Part shown: in pieces, positions 1 through 6,762 of the stretch
Numbering within the stretch: the first letter of the stretch is position 1
Layout of the letters: each line of letters starts with the position of its first letter
Assembly: GCA_025929745.1 (NCBI GenBank)
Contig: JAICPQ010000039.1
Coordinates: forward strand, 1 to 13,543
Length of the DNA: 13,543 bases
Source: Burkholderiales bacterium
GTDB lineage: Bacteria > Pseudomonadota > Gammaproteobacteria > Burkholderiales > SG8-39
Direction: 5' to 3'
The notes under the pieces: generated by a model
Told to the model about the DNA's origin: nothing
Databases searched by the model: none
What the model saw: only the letters and a program-made list of their open reading frames with translations
Program-made: the position numbers and the translations under genes

Positions 1-1846
1 GCTCTCGGCGCGGCTGCTCGCGGCGCGGCTGCGCGGCCGGCTGGGCGACCGCTTGCGGGGCAGGCTGCACCTGCGGCGTGGCGGGTGGCTTGAAGATGCT
101 GAAGATCCGCGAGAAGAACCCTTCCGCCGCGCTCGCCACCGGCTGCACCACCTGCTGCACGGCCTGCTGCGCTGGCTGCTGGGCCGTCGCGGGCACCGGC
201 TCGCGCACCCGCGGGACGTCGGGGACGATGGGCGCGGGCTGCGCGGGCGTGATGCCCTTCACCACGGCTTCCTGGCGCTCGCGCTTCGCCTCCTCGTCGG
301 CGCCCGGTGCCTTGGGCTCCTCGGGCTGCTCGACGAGCTCGTAGCTCGCCGGCACGTGCTCCATCTGGTTCAACTCGTCGTGCTTTAGACGCTGCACCTT
401 GTAATGCGGCGTCTCGAGGTGCGGATTGGGCACGAGCACAATGTTCACTTTCAGCCTCGCCTCGAGCTTCTGGATCTCGGCGCGCTTCTCGTTCAGCAAG
501 AACGACGACACGTCGACCGGCACCTGCGCATGCACCGCGCCGGTGTTCTCCTTCATCGCCTCTTCCTGGATAATGCGCAGCACGTGCAGCGCGGTCGATT
601 CCGTGCCGCGGATGAAGCCGGTGCCGCTGCAGCGCGGGCAGCTGATGTGGGCGGTTTCTTCAAGCGAGGCCTGCAGGCGCTGGCGCGAGAGCTCCATGAG
701 GCCGAAGCGCGAGATCTTGCCGATCTGCACCCGGGCCCGGTCGTAGCGCAGGGAGTCGCGCAGCCGGTTCTCGACTTCGCGCTGGTTTCTCTGCGACTCC
801 ATGTCGATGAAGTCGATGACGATGAGACCACCTAGGTCCCGCAGGCGCAGTTGCCGAGCGACTTCCTCGGCGGCTTCGAGGTTCGTGCGGAACGCGGTCT
901 CCTCGATGTCGCCGCCGCGCGTGGCGCGCGCCGAGTTGACATCGATCGCCACGAGCGCCTCGGTATGGTCGATGACGATCGCGCCGCCGGAGGGCAGGGC
1001 CACCTGACGCGAGTAGGCACTCTCGATCTGATGCTCGATCTGGAAGCGCGAAAAGAGCGGGATGTCATCGCGGTAAAGCTTCACTTTGCCGACGTTGCCC
1101 GGCATTACTGTCTGCATGAACGACTTCGCCTGCTCGTAAATCTCCTCGGTGTCGATGAGGATCTCGCCGATGTCCGGCTGGAAGTAGTCCCGGATCGCGC
1201 GGATGACGAGGCTCGACTCGAGATAGATGAGGAACGGCTTCTTCGACTGGTCCTGAGAGGCACTTTCGACCGCAGCCCAAAGTTGGAGCAGGTAGTTCAG
1301 GTCCCAGTTGAGCTCCTCGAGCGACCGGCCGATCGCTGCGGTGCGCGCGATCACGCTCATGCCGTCGGGCAGCTGGAGCTGGTCGAGCGTGTCGCGCAAC
1401 TCGTTGCGGTCCTCGCCCTCGACGCGGCGCGACACTCCGCCGCCGCGCGGGTTGTTGGGCATGAGGACGAGGTAGCGTCCCGCCAGCGAGATGAAGGTGG
1501 TGAGGGCGGCACCTTTGGTGCCGCGCTCGTCCTTCTCGACCTGGATGATGATCTCCTGGCCCTCGCGCAGCGCATCCTGGATACGGGCGCGGCCGACGTC
1601 GACGCCTTCTTTGAAATAACTGCGGGAGACTTCCTTGAACGGGAGGAACCCGTGCCGCTCCTCGCCGTAGTCGACGAAAGCGGCCTCGAGGCTGGGCTCG
1701 ATGCGGGTGATGATGCCTTTGTAGATGTTGCTCTTGCGTTGCTCCCTTGATGCGGACTCTATGTCGAGGTCGACGAGCTTCTGTCCGTCGACGATCGCGA
1801 CGCGCAGCTCTTCCTGCTGCGTCGCGTTGAACAACATGCGCTTCAC
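1..1846 (-). CDS. rne: Ribonuclease E, N-terminal 615 codons (3' end outside window)
   Basis: Endoribonuclease that starts mRNA decay and processes rRNA and tRNA precursors; it acts at the inner membrane as the degradosome scaffold. The frame is open from 1846 to the left edge. The protein begins MKRMLFNATQQEELRVAI, with an S1 domain around residues 37-120. The 5'-sensor pair is R168/T169, the catalytic aspartates are D302 (in AIDVNS) and D345 (in IVIDFIDM), and the Zn-link cysteines are C403 and C406 (CPRC). Each lies one residue before its E. coli counterpart. Residues 575-586 (EGFFSRIFSIFK) form an amphipathic helix where the E. coli membrane-targeting helix lies. A Pro/Gln/Ala-rich tail with a repeated QPRRE follows. 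The GTG start at 1846 is preferred over ATG at 1837: AGGAGA (1859-1854) is 7 nt from GTG but 16 nt from ATG, and MKRMLFN is the family start. The gene is divergent from rluC, as in E. coli. Confidence 0.97.
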   Translation of the reverse strand, partial: MKRMLFNATQQEELRVAIVDGQKLVDLDIESASREQRKSNIYKGIITRIEPSLEAAFVDYGEERHGFLPFKEVSRSYFKEGVDVGRARIQDALREGQEIIIQVEKDERGTKGAALTTFISLAGRYLVLMPNNPRGGGVSRRVEGEDRNELRDTLDQLQLPDGMSVIARTAAIGRSLEELNWDLNYLLQLWAAVESASQDQSKKPFLIYLESSLVIRAIRDYFQPDIGEILIDTEEIYEQAKSFMQTVMPGNVGKVKLYRDDIPLFSRFQIEHQIESAYSRQVALPSGGAIVIDHTEALVAIDVNSARATRGGDIEETAFRTNLEAAEEVARQLRLRDLGGLIVIDFIDMESQRNQREVENRLRDSLRYDRARVQIGKISRFGLMELSRQRLQASLEETAHISCPRCSGTGFIRGTESTALHVLRIIQEEAMKENTGAVHAQVPVDVSSFLLNEKRAEIQKLEARLKVNIVLVPNPHLETPHYKVQRLKHDELNQMEHVPASYELVEQPEEPKAPGADEEAKRERQEAVVKGITPAQPAPIVPDVPRVREPVPATAQQPAQQAVQQVVQPVASAAEGFFSRIFSIFKPPATPQVQPAPQAVAQPAAQPRREQPRRE

Positions 1847-1853
1847 TTTTTGT

Positions 1854-1873
1854 TCTCCTGCGCGCGCAGGAGA
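1854..1873 (-). promoter_or_regulatory. Perfect palindrome sequestering the rne ribosome binding site
   Basis: TCTCCTGCGC followed directly by GCGCAGGAGA is a perfect 20-bp inverted repeat. In the rne mRNA it can fold as an 8-bp stem (UCUCCUGC/GCAGGAGA) with a GCGC loop. The 3' arm contains the Shine-Dalgarno AGGAGA, 7 nt before the GTG start. The repeat is seen directly; control of rne translation by occlusion is inferred. RNase E autoregulation through its 5' leader is known in enterobacteria. Confidence 0.6.
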
Positions 1874-1909
1874 CGCCTCGCTAGCGGATTGATACTCCTT
1901 GAGAGAATT

Positions 1910-1924
1910 CCGGCGTTTCGCCGG
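1910..1924 (-). promoter_or_regulatory. Stem-loop in the rne leader
   Basis: A perfect 6-bp GC stem (CCGGCG/CGCCGG) closes a 3-nt loop that reads AAA on the rne mRNA strand. Past a 2-nt bulge it extends by a GAA/TTC pairing. It lies 64 nt upstream of the rne GTG. It could be a cleavage-control hairpin like those in the enterobacterial rne 5' UTR; that role is inference. Confidence 0.35.
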
Positions 1925-2035
1925 TTCTGGGAGAAAGTCCCTACGCGCGCTGCTAGTAGTATCGCTACTTCCGGTGAGCGAAATTAACCAGCGCTTCAGG
2001 CCTGGCTGTGGCCGGGCAGGAGGCGGGTTGCAGGT

Positions 2036-2050
2036 GCCAGCACCGCTGGC
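2036..2050 (-). promoter_or_regulatory. Second stem-loop in the rne/rluC intergenic region
   Basis: A perfect 6-bp stem (GCCAGC/GCTGGC) surrounds a 3-nt loop. It would fold in an rne leader transcript starting near 2080, or in a transcript running the other way into rluC. Function unknown. Confidence 0.25.
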
Positions 2051-2085
2051 TCGTCCTGTGCCTCGCGACTCGAAGCGACCGCTGG

Positions 2086-2115
2086 ATCATACTGGCAAAT
2101 GAATGACTTACGCAA
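2086..2115 (-). promoter_or_regulatory. Candidate sigma-70 promoter for rne, overlapping the rluC start
   Basis: On the minus strand TATGAT (2091-2086, 5/6 match to TATAAT) lies 18 nt after TTGCGT (2115-2110, 3/6 match to TTGACA). Transcription would start near 2079 and give an rne leader of about 230 nt containing both stem-loops and the ribosome-site palindrome. The -35 is weak, so this is tentative. Confidence 0.3.
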
Positions 2116-3016
2116 GGCGCGGGCGACCACCATCGAAGTGGGCGAGGAAGCCGAGGCGCAGCGCATCGACAATTTTCTGCTGCGCGCGCTGAAAGGCGTT
2201 CCGAAAAGCCACGTCTACCGCGTGCTTCGGAGCGGCGAGGTGCGCGTGAATAGCGGCCGCGTCAAGCCCGATTACCGGCTGCAGCCCGGCGATCGGGTGC
2301 GCATCCCGCCGGTACGTACCGCCGAGCGCAAGCCCGCGCTGCCGAGACCGCTCGATCTGCCGGTGGTGTTCGAGGACTCTGCGCTCTTGGTGATCGACAA
2401 GCCCTCCGGCCTGGCCGTCCACGGCGGCAGTGGCGTCAGCTTCGGTGTCATCGAATCGATGCGCGCCGCGCGTCCGCAGGCCAGATCTCTCGAGCTAGCG
2501 CACCGGCTCGACCGCGACACGTCGGGCCTCCTTATCCTTTGCAAGAAGCGCAGCGCCCTGACGGAGCTTCACCGCATGCTGCGCGAAGGCGAGGTCCGCA
2601 AGGTCTACTTCGCCCTCGTCAAAGGCGAGGTCACAGAAAAGACGCTGGAGTTGCGAGAGTCGCTGCATAAGTACGTGACTGGCTCGGGCGAGCGCCGGGT
2701 GAGCGTGCGCGAAGGTGGTCTGGCCGCGCTCACGCGCGCTCGGCGGCTGAAAGCCTCGATGGAGTTCAGCCTGCTGGAAGTCGAACTTCTTACCGGCCGC
2801 ACGCACCAGATCCGCGTTCACCTGGCGCACGCGGGCCACCCGATCGTCGGCGACGACAAGTACGGCGATTTCGCGTTGAATAAGGTTTGGAAACAACGGC
2901 TTCAGCTTCATGCGGGCAAGCTCGGGTTTCGCCATCCGCTGACCGGCGAGCCGGTCAAGCTCGAGTCTCCCTTGCCGGAGGACATGAAGCGCTTCGTGTC
3001 CGAGGTGCTGCGGTGA
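2099..3016 (+). CDS. rluC: 23S rRNA pseudouridine synthase RluC (RluA family)
   Basis: Isomerises specific uridines to pseudouridine in 23S rRNA (positions 955, 2504 and 2580 in E. coli). The 305-residue protein has the family layout. An N-terminal S4 RNA-binding domain spans about residues 19-78 (RIDNFLLRALKG, VRVNSGRVKPDYRLQPGDRV). The catalytic domain carries HRLDRDTSGLL, with D138 as the expected nucleophilic aspartate, and later GRTHQIRVHLAHAGHPIVGD. The ATG at 2099 has no clear Shine-Dalgarno; the ATG 4 nt further on is out of frame. The divergent position next to rne is a conserved arrangement and favours RluC over RluD or RluA. It is the first gene of a four-gene plus-strand unit, and its stop overlaps the next start by 4 nt. 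Confidence 0.92.
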   Translation: MNDLRKARATTIEVGEEAEAQRIDNFLLRALKGVPKSHVYRVLRSGEVRVNSGRVKPDYRLQPGDRVRIPPVRTAERKPALPRPLDLPVVFEDSALLVIDKPSGLAVHGGSGVSFGVIESMRAARPQARSLELAHRLDRDTSGLLILCKKRSALTELHRMLREGEVRKVYFALVKGEVTEKTLELRESLHKYVTGSGERRVSVREGGLAALTRARRLKASMEFSLLEVELLTGRTHQIRVHLAHAGHPIVGDDKYGDFALNKVWKQRLQLHAGKLGFRHPLTGEPVKLESPLPEDMKRFVSEVLR

Positions 3017-3660
3017 GCTACCGGCTGATCGTCTTCGACTGGGACGGCACGATCATCGATTCGGCGGCGACGATCGCTGAATGCATCCGCGACGCGGCGC
3101 GCGAGCTCGAGCTCGAAGTTCCGGACTTGGAGCGCGCGCGGCATGTCATTGGCCTTGGCCTTCATGACGCCATGCGGCTCGCCGTTCCCGACCTGCCGGC
3201 GCAGCGTTATCCGGCCTTCGTCGAGAGTTACCGGCGCCATTTCCTCGCGCGCAAGGACGCGATGCTGCTGTTTGACGGCATGCGAGGGCTGCTCGCCGAG
3301 CTTTCTGGCAAGCATCTTCTGGCCATCGCCACCGGCAAGAGCCGGCGCGGCCTCGATCATGACCTGGACTTCCATGGCTTGAAGGCGCTTTTTGCAGCCT
3401 CGCGCTGCGCCGACGAGACCAAGCCCAAGCCGCACCCCGCGATGCTCCAGGAGCTCATGGCGGAGCTCGAGGTTGCCGAGCATGAAACCATCATGATCGG
3501 CGACACTTCGCACGACCTCGAGATGGCGCGCGCGGCGGGCGTCGAAGCGCTCGCCGTCACCTACGGCGCCCATCCGGAAGCGGGCTTGCGCGCGTGCGAC
3601 CCGCTCCTGTGCATCGCCGATGTCGCCTCCTTGCGCACATGGTTGAACGCGAACGCGTGA
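3013..3660 (+). CDS. HAD-superfamily hydrolase, phosphoglycolate-phosphatase-like
   Basis: Phosphatase of the HAD-IA (Gph-like) class, 215 residues. All four HAD motifs are present: I, VFDWDGT with nucleophile D9 and acid/base D11; II, T107 in AIATGKS; III, K137 in TKPKPHP; IV, GDTSHD with D164 and D168. The helical segment at about residues 16-85 is the expected cap. The start chosen is GTG at 3013, overlapping the rluC stop in GTGA and giving MSYRLIVFDWDG. An upstream in-frame ATG at 2887 would bury 126 bp in rluC and add an unrelated N-terminus. The gene commonly follows rluC in betaproteobacteria. The substrate cannot be read from sequence; phosphoglycolate is only the family's best-known one. 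Confidence 0.88.
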   Translation: MSYRLIVFDWDGTIIDSAATIAECIRDAARELELEVPDLERARHVIGLGLHDAMRLAVPDLPAQRYPAFVESYRRHFLARKDAMLLFDGMRGLLAELSGKHLLAIATGKSRRGLDHDLDFHGLKALFAASRCADETKPKPHPAMLQELMAELEVAEHETIMIGDTSHDLEMARAAGVEALAVTYGAHPEAGLRACDPLLCIADVASLRTWLNANA

Positions 3661-3995
3661 TCTGCGAAGGCGTCGCGCTTGCCGAGGCCGGCGCCGGCGT
3701 GCGCTTCGAGGTGGAGTACTTCGGCGACATCGCGCCTGCCTTCGTCATCCGCAAGCACGGCGTTGCGCACGGCTACCTCAACCGCTGCGGACATGTCGCG
3801 ATGGAGCTCGACTGGCGGGAAGGCGTATTTTTCGATGCCGATGGGCGCGATTTGCTATGCTCGACGCACGGCGCCACCTACGAAGCGGCCAGCGGCCGCT
3901 GCCTCGGCGGTCCGTGCAACGGCACTCCGCTGGTGAAGCTGCGGCTCGAGGAACGTAACGGCCTGGTCTATTTCATGGGATTCGACGATGACTGA
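3639..3995 (+). CDS. Rieske [2Fe-2S] ferredoxin-like protein
   Basis: Small soluble iron-sulfur protein, about 118 residues, probably cytoplasmic: no signal peptide or membrane segment is seen. The cluster ligands are C50-G-H52 and C74-S-T-H77, the Rieske pattern C-x-H...C-x-x-H. There are 21 residues between H52 and C74, about four more than I recall for dioxygenase Rieske ferredoxins. The following GRCLGGPCNGTPLVKL resembles the end of the fold. ATG at 3639 is chosen because it yields a full N-terminal strand. GTG at 3657 overlaps the upstream stop as GTGA and is a real alternative; the frame is also open to 3594. The gene overlaps the HAD gene by 22 nt and sppA by 8 nt. The electron partner is unknown and no oxygenase gene is nearby, so its role is not assigned. 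Confidence 0.85.
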   Translation: MVERERVICEGVALAEAGAGVRFEVEYFGDIAPAFVIRKHGVAHGYLNRCGHVAMELDWREGVFFDADGRDLLCSTHGATYEAASGRCLGGPCNGTPLVKLRLEERNGLVYFMGFDDD

Positions 3996-4926
3996 TAACA
4001 ATGGTCACTGGGAACGTGAGCTCGTCACCAAGCTCGCCACCGCGGCGCTCAGGGAGCAGCGGCGCGCGCGGCTGTGGGGCATCTTCTTCAAGCTGCTGAC
4101 GTTCGCCTACGTCACAGTGTTCCTGCTGATGGCGGTCGACTGGAAATCGGCCGACGTCGCCGGCGGCAAGAAGTACACGGCGATGGTCGAATTGAACGGC
4201 ATCATCGCCCCGGGCACGGATGCGAGCGCCGAGAAGATCGTCACCGCGCTGCAGGCCGCGTTCAAGGACAAAAGCACGCAGGGCGTCATCGTGCGCATCA
4301 ACTCACCCGGCGGCAGCCCGGTGCAGGCGCAGACCATCTATGACGAGATGAAGCGCCTGCGTCAGAAACATCCCGAGATTCCGCTCTACGCGGTGATCGA
4401 GGACGTCTGCGCCTCGGGCGGCTACTTCGTCGCCGCAGGCGCCGACCAGATCTACGTCGGAAAAGCGAGCATCGTCGGCTCCATCGGCGTGCTCATGAAC
4501 GGCTTCGGCTTCACTGGCCTGATGGAAAAGCTCGGTATCGAGCGCCGGCTGATCACCGCCGGCGAGAACAAGGGCATGCTCGATCCATTCTCGCCGTTCG
4601 ACGAGAAGGACAAGGAGCACATCAAGAAATTGATGGGCGACATCCACGAGCAGTTCATCACCGTGGTAAAAGAGGGCCGCGGCAAGCGCCTCAAGGAGTC
4701 GCCCGAAATCTTCAGCGGCTTGATCTGGACCGGTCAGCGCAGCGTCGACCTCGGCCTCGCCGACGGCTTCGGCAGCCTCGAATACGTCGCGCGCGAAGTG
4801 ATCAAGGCCGAAGAGATCCGCGACTACACCATCACTGAAGGCGTCGCCTCCCGTATCGCGCGACGCTTCGGCGCGGCGGCCGCCAACAGCATCGTCGACG
4901 CGCTCCTGCGCGTCTCAATCCGCTAG
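3988..4926 (+). CDS. sppA: Signal peptide peptidase SppA, short form (family S49)
   Basis: Membrane-anchored serine protease that degrades cleaved signal peptides. The 312-residue protein has an Arg-rich cytoplasmic N-terminus, one hydrophobic segment at about 33-50 (FFKLLTFAYVTVFLLMAV), then a single S49 domain, so it is the short form rather than the duplicated E. coli form. Visible motifs are RINSPGGSPVQAQ (103-115), CASGGYFVAAGAD with nucleophile S143, and ITAGENKGMLDPFSP with general base K195. The 52-residue Ser-Lys distance equals that of B. subtilis SppA. GGGA lies 7 nt before the ATG. The gene overlaps the Rieske gene by 8 nt, and its 3' end overlaps the convergent methyltransferase by 12 bp, so no intergenic terminator separates them. 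Confidence 0.93.
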   Translation: MTDNNGHWERELVTKLATAALREQRRARLWGIFFKLLTFAYVTVFLLMAVDWKSADVAGGKKYTAMVELNGIIAPGTDASAEKIVTALQAAFKDKSTQGVIVRINSPGGSPVQAQTIYDEMKRLRQKHPEIPLYAVIEDVCASGGYFVAAGADQIYVGKASIVGSIGVLMNGFGFTGLMEKLGIERRLITAGENKGMLDPFSPFDEKDKEHIKKLMGDIHEQFITVVKEGRGKRLKESPEIFSGLIWTGQRSVDLGLADGFGSLEYVAREVIKAEEIRDYTITEGVASRIARRFGAAAANSIVDALLRVSIR

Positions 4927-5592
4927 AAGCAGAAAGACTGCTGGGCGCCGGCCGATCACCGCCTTCGCCCGCCTCCAGGCCTCAATATGCAATGTGCGTA
5001 TGGATTCGCCGGGCAGCGTCAAATCGGCGGCGATGCAGAGTTTGGTCTGTGGCTTACACGCCTCCAGCAGCGTGCCCAATAGCGCATCGTTGCGATACGG
5101 CGTCTCGATGAAAATTTCGGTCTCGCTTTCTCGCTTCGAGCGCTGCTCGAGTTCGCGAATGCGCCGCGCACGCTCCGGCGCCTCGCGAGGCAGGTAGCCG
5201 CAAAAGGCAAAGCGCTGCCCTTCGAGCCCGGACGCCATCAAGGCAAGCACGATGGAAGAGGGCCCGATGAGCGGAACAACTTTGAAGCCCTCGCGGTGCG
5301 CCGCCTCGATCAGTAGCGCGCCGGGATCGGCGATCGCCGGGCAGCCGGCTTCGGATAGAAGGCCCAGGTCTCGCTGCTGGTGAAGGGTCAAGAGCAGATC
5401 GCTGTCTTCGCCTATTACCTTGATGTTCAGCTCGCGCACCGGCATGCCGATCGCGCCGAGAAAGGCGCGAGCGCTCTTCGCGTTTTCGACGGCAAAATCT
5501 TTGATGCCTTTAATTCGCTCGATCGCCGGCGCGGGAAGGGCGTCCGACGGAGAGCCGCCGAGCGGGGTAGGGATGGCGTAAAGCACCGCCAT
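4915..5592 (-). CDS. RsmI-like SAM-dependent methyltransferase (tetrapyrrole methylase fold)
   Basis: A 225-residue protein of the COG0313/tetrapyrrole-methylase family. The N-terminus MAVLYAIPTPLG matches the LYxVPTPIGN strand of RsmI. SEAGCPAIADPG corresponds to the RsmI EAGTPLISDPG loop, and VVPLIGPSSIVLALMASGL and IFIETPYRNDALLGTLLEAC to later conserved blocks. It is about 60 residues shorter than typical RsmI and differs in the AGC(P) loop. It is therefore better read as a paralogue than as the 16S rRNA C1402 enzyme. Its substrate is unknown. It lies 21 nt downstream of maf on the same strand, so the two are probably co-transcribed. The ATG at 5592 has only a distant AGGGA upstream. Confidence 0.8.
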   Translation of the reverse strand: MAVLYAIPTPLGGSPSDALPAPAIERIKGIKDFAVENAKSARAFLGAIGMPVRELNIKVIGEDSDLLLTLHQQRDLGLLSEAGCPAIADPGALLIEAAHREGFKVVPLIGPSSIVLALMASGLEGQRFAFCGYLPREAPERARRIRELEQRSKRESETEIFIETPYRNDALLGTLLEACKPQTKLCIAADLTLPGESIRTLHIEAWRRAKAVIGRRPAVFLLLAD

Positions 5593-5613
5593 GAAAACGT
5601 GGTCTGTCCCTGA

Positions 5614-6186
5614 TTAAAGGAGTTTGACGCCCGCGCGCTCGAGCATTTGCGAGAGCGAGATGAGCGGGAGGCCGATGAGCGAGGTCGGGTCGTCGGTTTC
5701 GATGCGCGAGATGAGGGCAATGCCCAACCCCTCGGCTTTAGCTGCGCCGGCGCAGTCGTAGGGGCGCTCCTTTTTCAGGTAGGCCTCGATGCGGCGCTCG
5801 TCGAGGTCCCGGAACGTGACACGGCAAGGGACGAGGCGCGATTCGTGGCGGCCTTTGCGCGAGTCGAGGAGGGTCACCGCGGTATCGAACACGACGGTTT
5901 TGCCGGACAGCTCGCGCAATTGCCACGCCGCGTTTTCGTGACTGCCGGGCTTTCCGTAGCGACGGACGCCGCACGATGCGACCTGGTCGCAGCCGATGAT
6001 GAGGGCTCCGCGATCGGCGGCAGCCTGCGCTTTCTGAAGCGAGAGGCGAAGTGCCGTTTGCGAAGGCATTTCCCCGGCAAGGGGCGCCTCGTCGACGTTC
6101 GGCGAGAACACCACGAAGGGCAGGCCGAGGCGCTCCAGCAGCGCCTTGCGATACGCCGAGCCCGAGGCCAGCACGAGTTGCGCCAT
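5614..6186 (-). CDS. yceF: Maf-family nucleotide pyrophosphatase, YceF type
   Basis: House-cleaning NTP pyrophosphatase; E. coli YceF prefers 7-methyl-GTP. The 190-residue protein starts MAQLVLASGSAYRKALLERL, the Maf signature strand with its Ser/Arg substrate-binding residues. It continues with IIGCDQVA containing catalytic D67, YGKPGSHENAAWQL, and LSGKTVVFDTAV. YceF type is favoured by gene context: yceF-yceD-rpmF-plsX-fabHDG is the classical order. ATG at 6186 is chosen; the frame is open further to a TTG at 6216, but the Maf signature begins at once after the ATG. No strong Shine-Dalgarno is visible. The gene is divergent from yceD, with 47 bp between the two starts. Confidence 0.88.
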   Translation of the reverse strand: MAQLVLASGSAYRKALLERLGLPFVVFSPNVDEAPLAGEMPSQTALRLSLQKAQAAADRGALIIGCDQVASCGVRRYGKPGSHENAAWQLRELSGKTVVFDTAVTLLDSRKGRHESRLVPCRVTFRDLDERRIEAYLKKERPYDCAGAAKAEGLGIALISRIETDDPTSLIGLPLISLSQMLERAGVKLL

Positions 6187-6195
6187 CACTTTGTT

Positions 6196-6224
6196 TTGAC
6201 GATGCTTTTGAGCCAATGTATTAT
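6196..6224 (+). promoter_or_regulatory. Strong sigma-70-type promoter for the yceD-rpmF-plsX-fab operon
   Basis: TTGACG (6196-6201, 5/6 match) and TATTAT (6219-6224, 5/6 match) are separated by exactly 17 nt. The predicted transcription start is about 6230-6234, at or just before the yceD ATG at 6234. The alternative ATG at 6216 would lie upstream of the start. The same AT-rich block (TAATAC on the minus strand, 6223-6218) may serve maf, but no good minus-strand -35 is seen. Confidence 0.65.
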
Positions 6225-6233
6225 TTCACGTTT

Positions 6234-6743
6234 ATGTCGCACCAGCCGGCGCATCAACCGGTGATCGACGGTCTTGAGTTCGCGTCGGCCGGGGCAACAC
6301 AGCAGGGAATCTGGCCGCTACGCGATTTTCCGCGCCTGCGCGACATGCTGGCCGCGGACGCGGGCGAGGTGAAGTACCAGATCAGCGGCGTGCGCGATGA
6401 GCGCGGGCGGCCAAGCCTGCACCTCAAGGTGAGCGGAACGCTCTCGCTACGCTGTCAGCGCTGCCTGGAGGCGATGCCGTTCGAGGTGAACACGGACGAA
6501 ACGCTGGTCCTTGCGGCCACGCTCGCCGAGATTCACGCGGAGCCGGGCGACGCGCATGCGCCCGATCGCGTGGTCGCGGGCAAGGAGATGTCGCTCCGCG
6601 ACCTGATCGAGGATGAGCTGATTCTCGCCGTGCCGTACGCGCCGCGCCACGAAAGTTGCAGCGCGGCCGGCGCCGACGAGGCGGCTGGGCAGGCGAAGGC
6701 GCTGCCTTTCGCCGGGCTGCGCGGCATGATGCGAAAACATTGA
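6234..6743 (+). CDS. yceD: YceD/DUF177 family protein (23S rRNA accumulation protein)
   Basis: Member of the DUF177 family, needed for normal 23S rRNA accumulation in E. coli; the molecular mechanism is not firmly known. The 169 residues include CQRCLEAMPF with C74 and C77, the family's CxxC pair, then LRDLIEDELILAVPYAPRHESC (residues 121-142), the most conserved block. C142 and a C-terminal LPFAGLRGM match the E. coli ending PFAVL. The ATG at 6234 (MSHQPAHQPVIDG) is chosen from the promoter position. ATG at 6216 would add six residues, and GTG at 6261 would remove nine. None has a good Shine-Dalgarno. It is the first gene of the operon, 19 nt ahead of rpmF, a conserved coupling. Confidence 0.88.
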   Translation: MSHQPAHQPVIDGLEFASAGATQQGIWPLRDFPRLRDMLAADAGEVKYQISGVRDERGRPSLHLKVSGTLSLRCQRCLEAMPFEVNTDETLVLAATLAEIHAEPGDAHAPDRVVAGKEMSLRDLIEDELILAVPYAPRHESCSAAGADEAAGQAKALPFAGLRGMMRKH

Positions 6744-6762
6744 TTAGAGAGGAGTCGTAACC

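Noticed and set aside
851..1750. 299-codon plus-strand frame inside rne
   Set aside because: It is antisense to the catalytic core of RNase E, whose motifs are all in the minus-strand frame.
1955..1969. AGTAG/CTACT inverted repeat in the rne-rluC gap
   Set aside because: The 5-bp stem is AT-containing, short and common by chance.
6216..6233. ATG at 6216 as the yceD start
   Set aside because: It overlaps the spacer and -10 of the best promoter and would not be in the predicted transcript. It remains possible if transcription starts further upstream.
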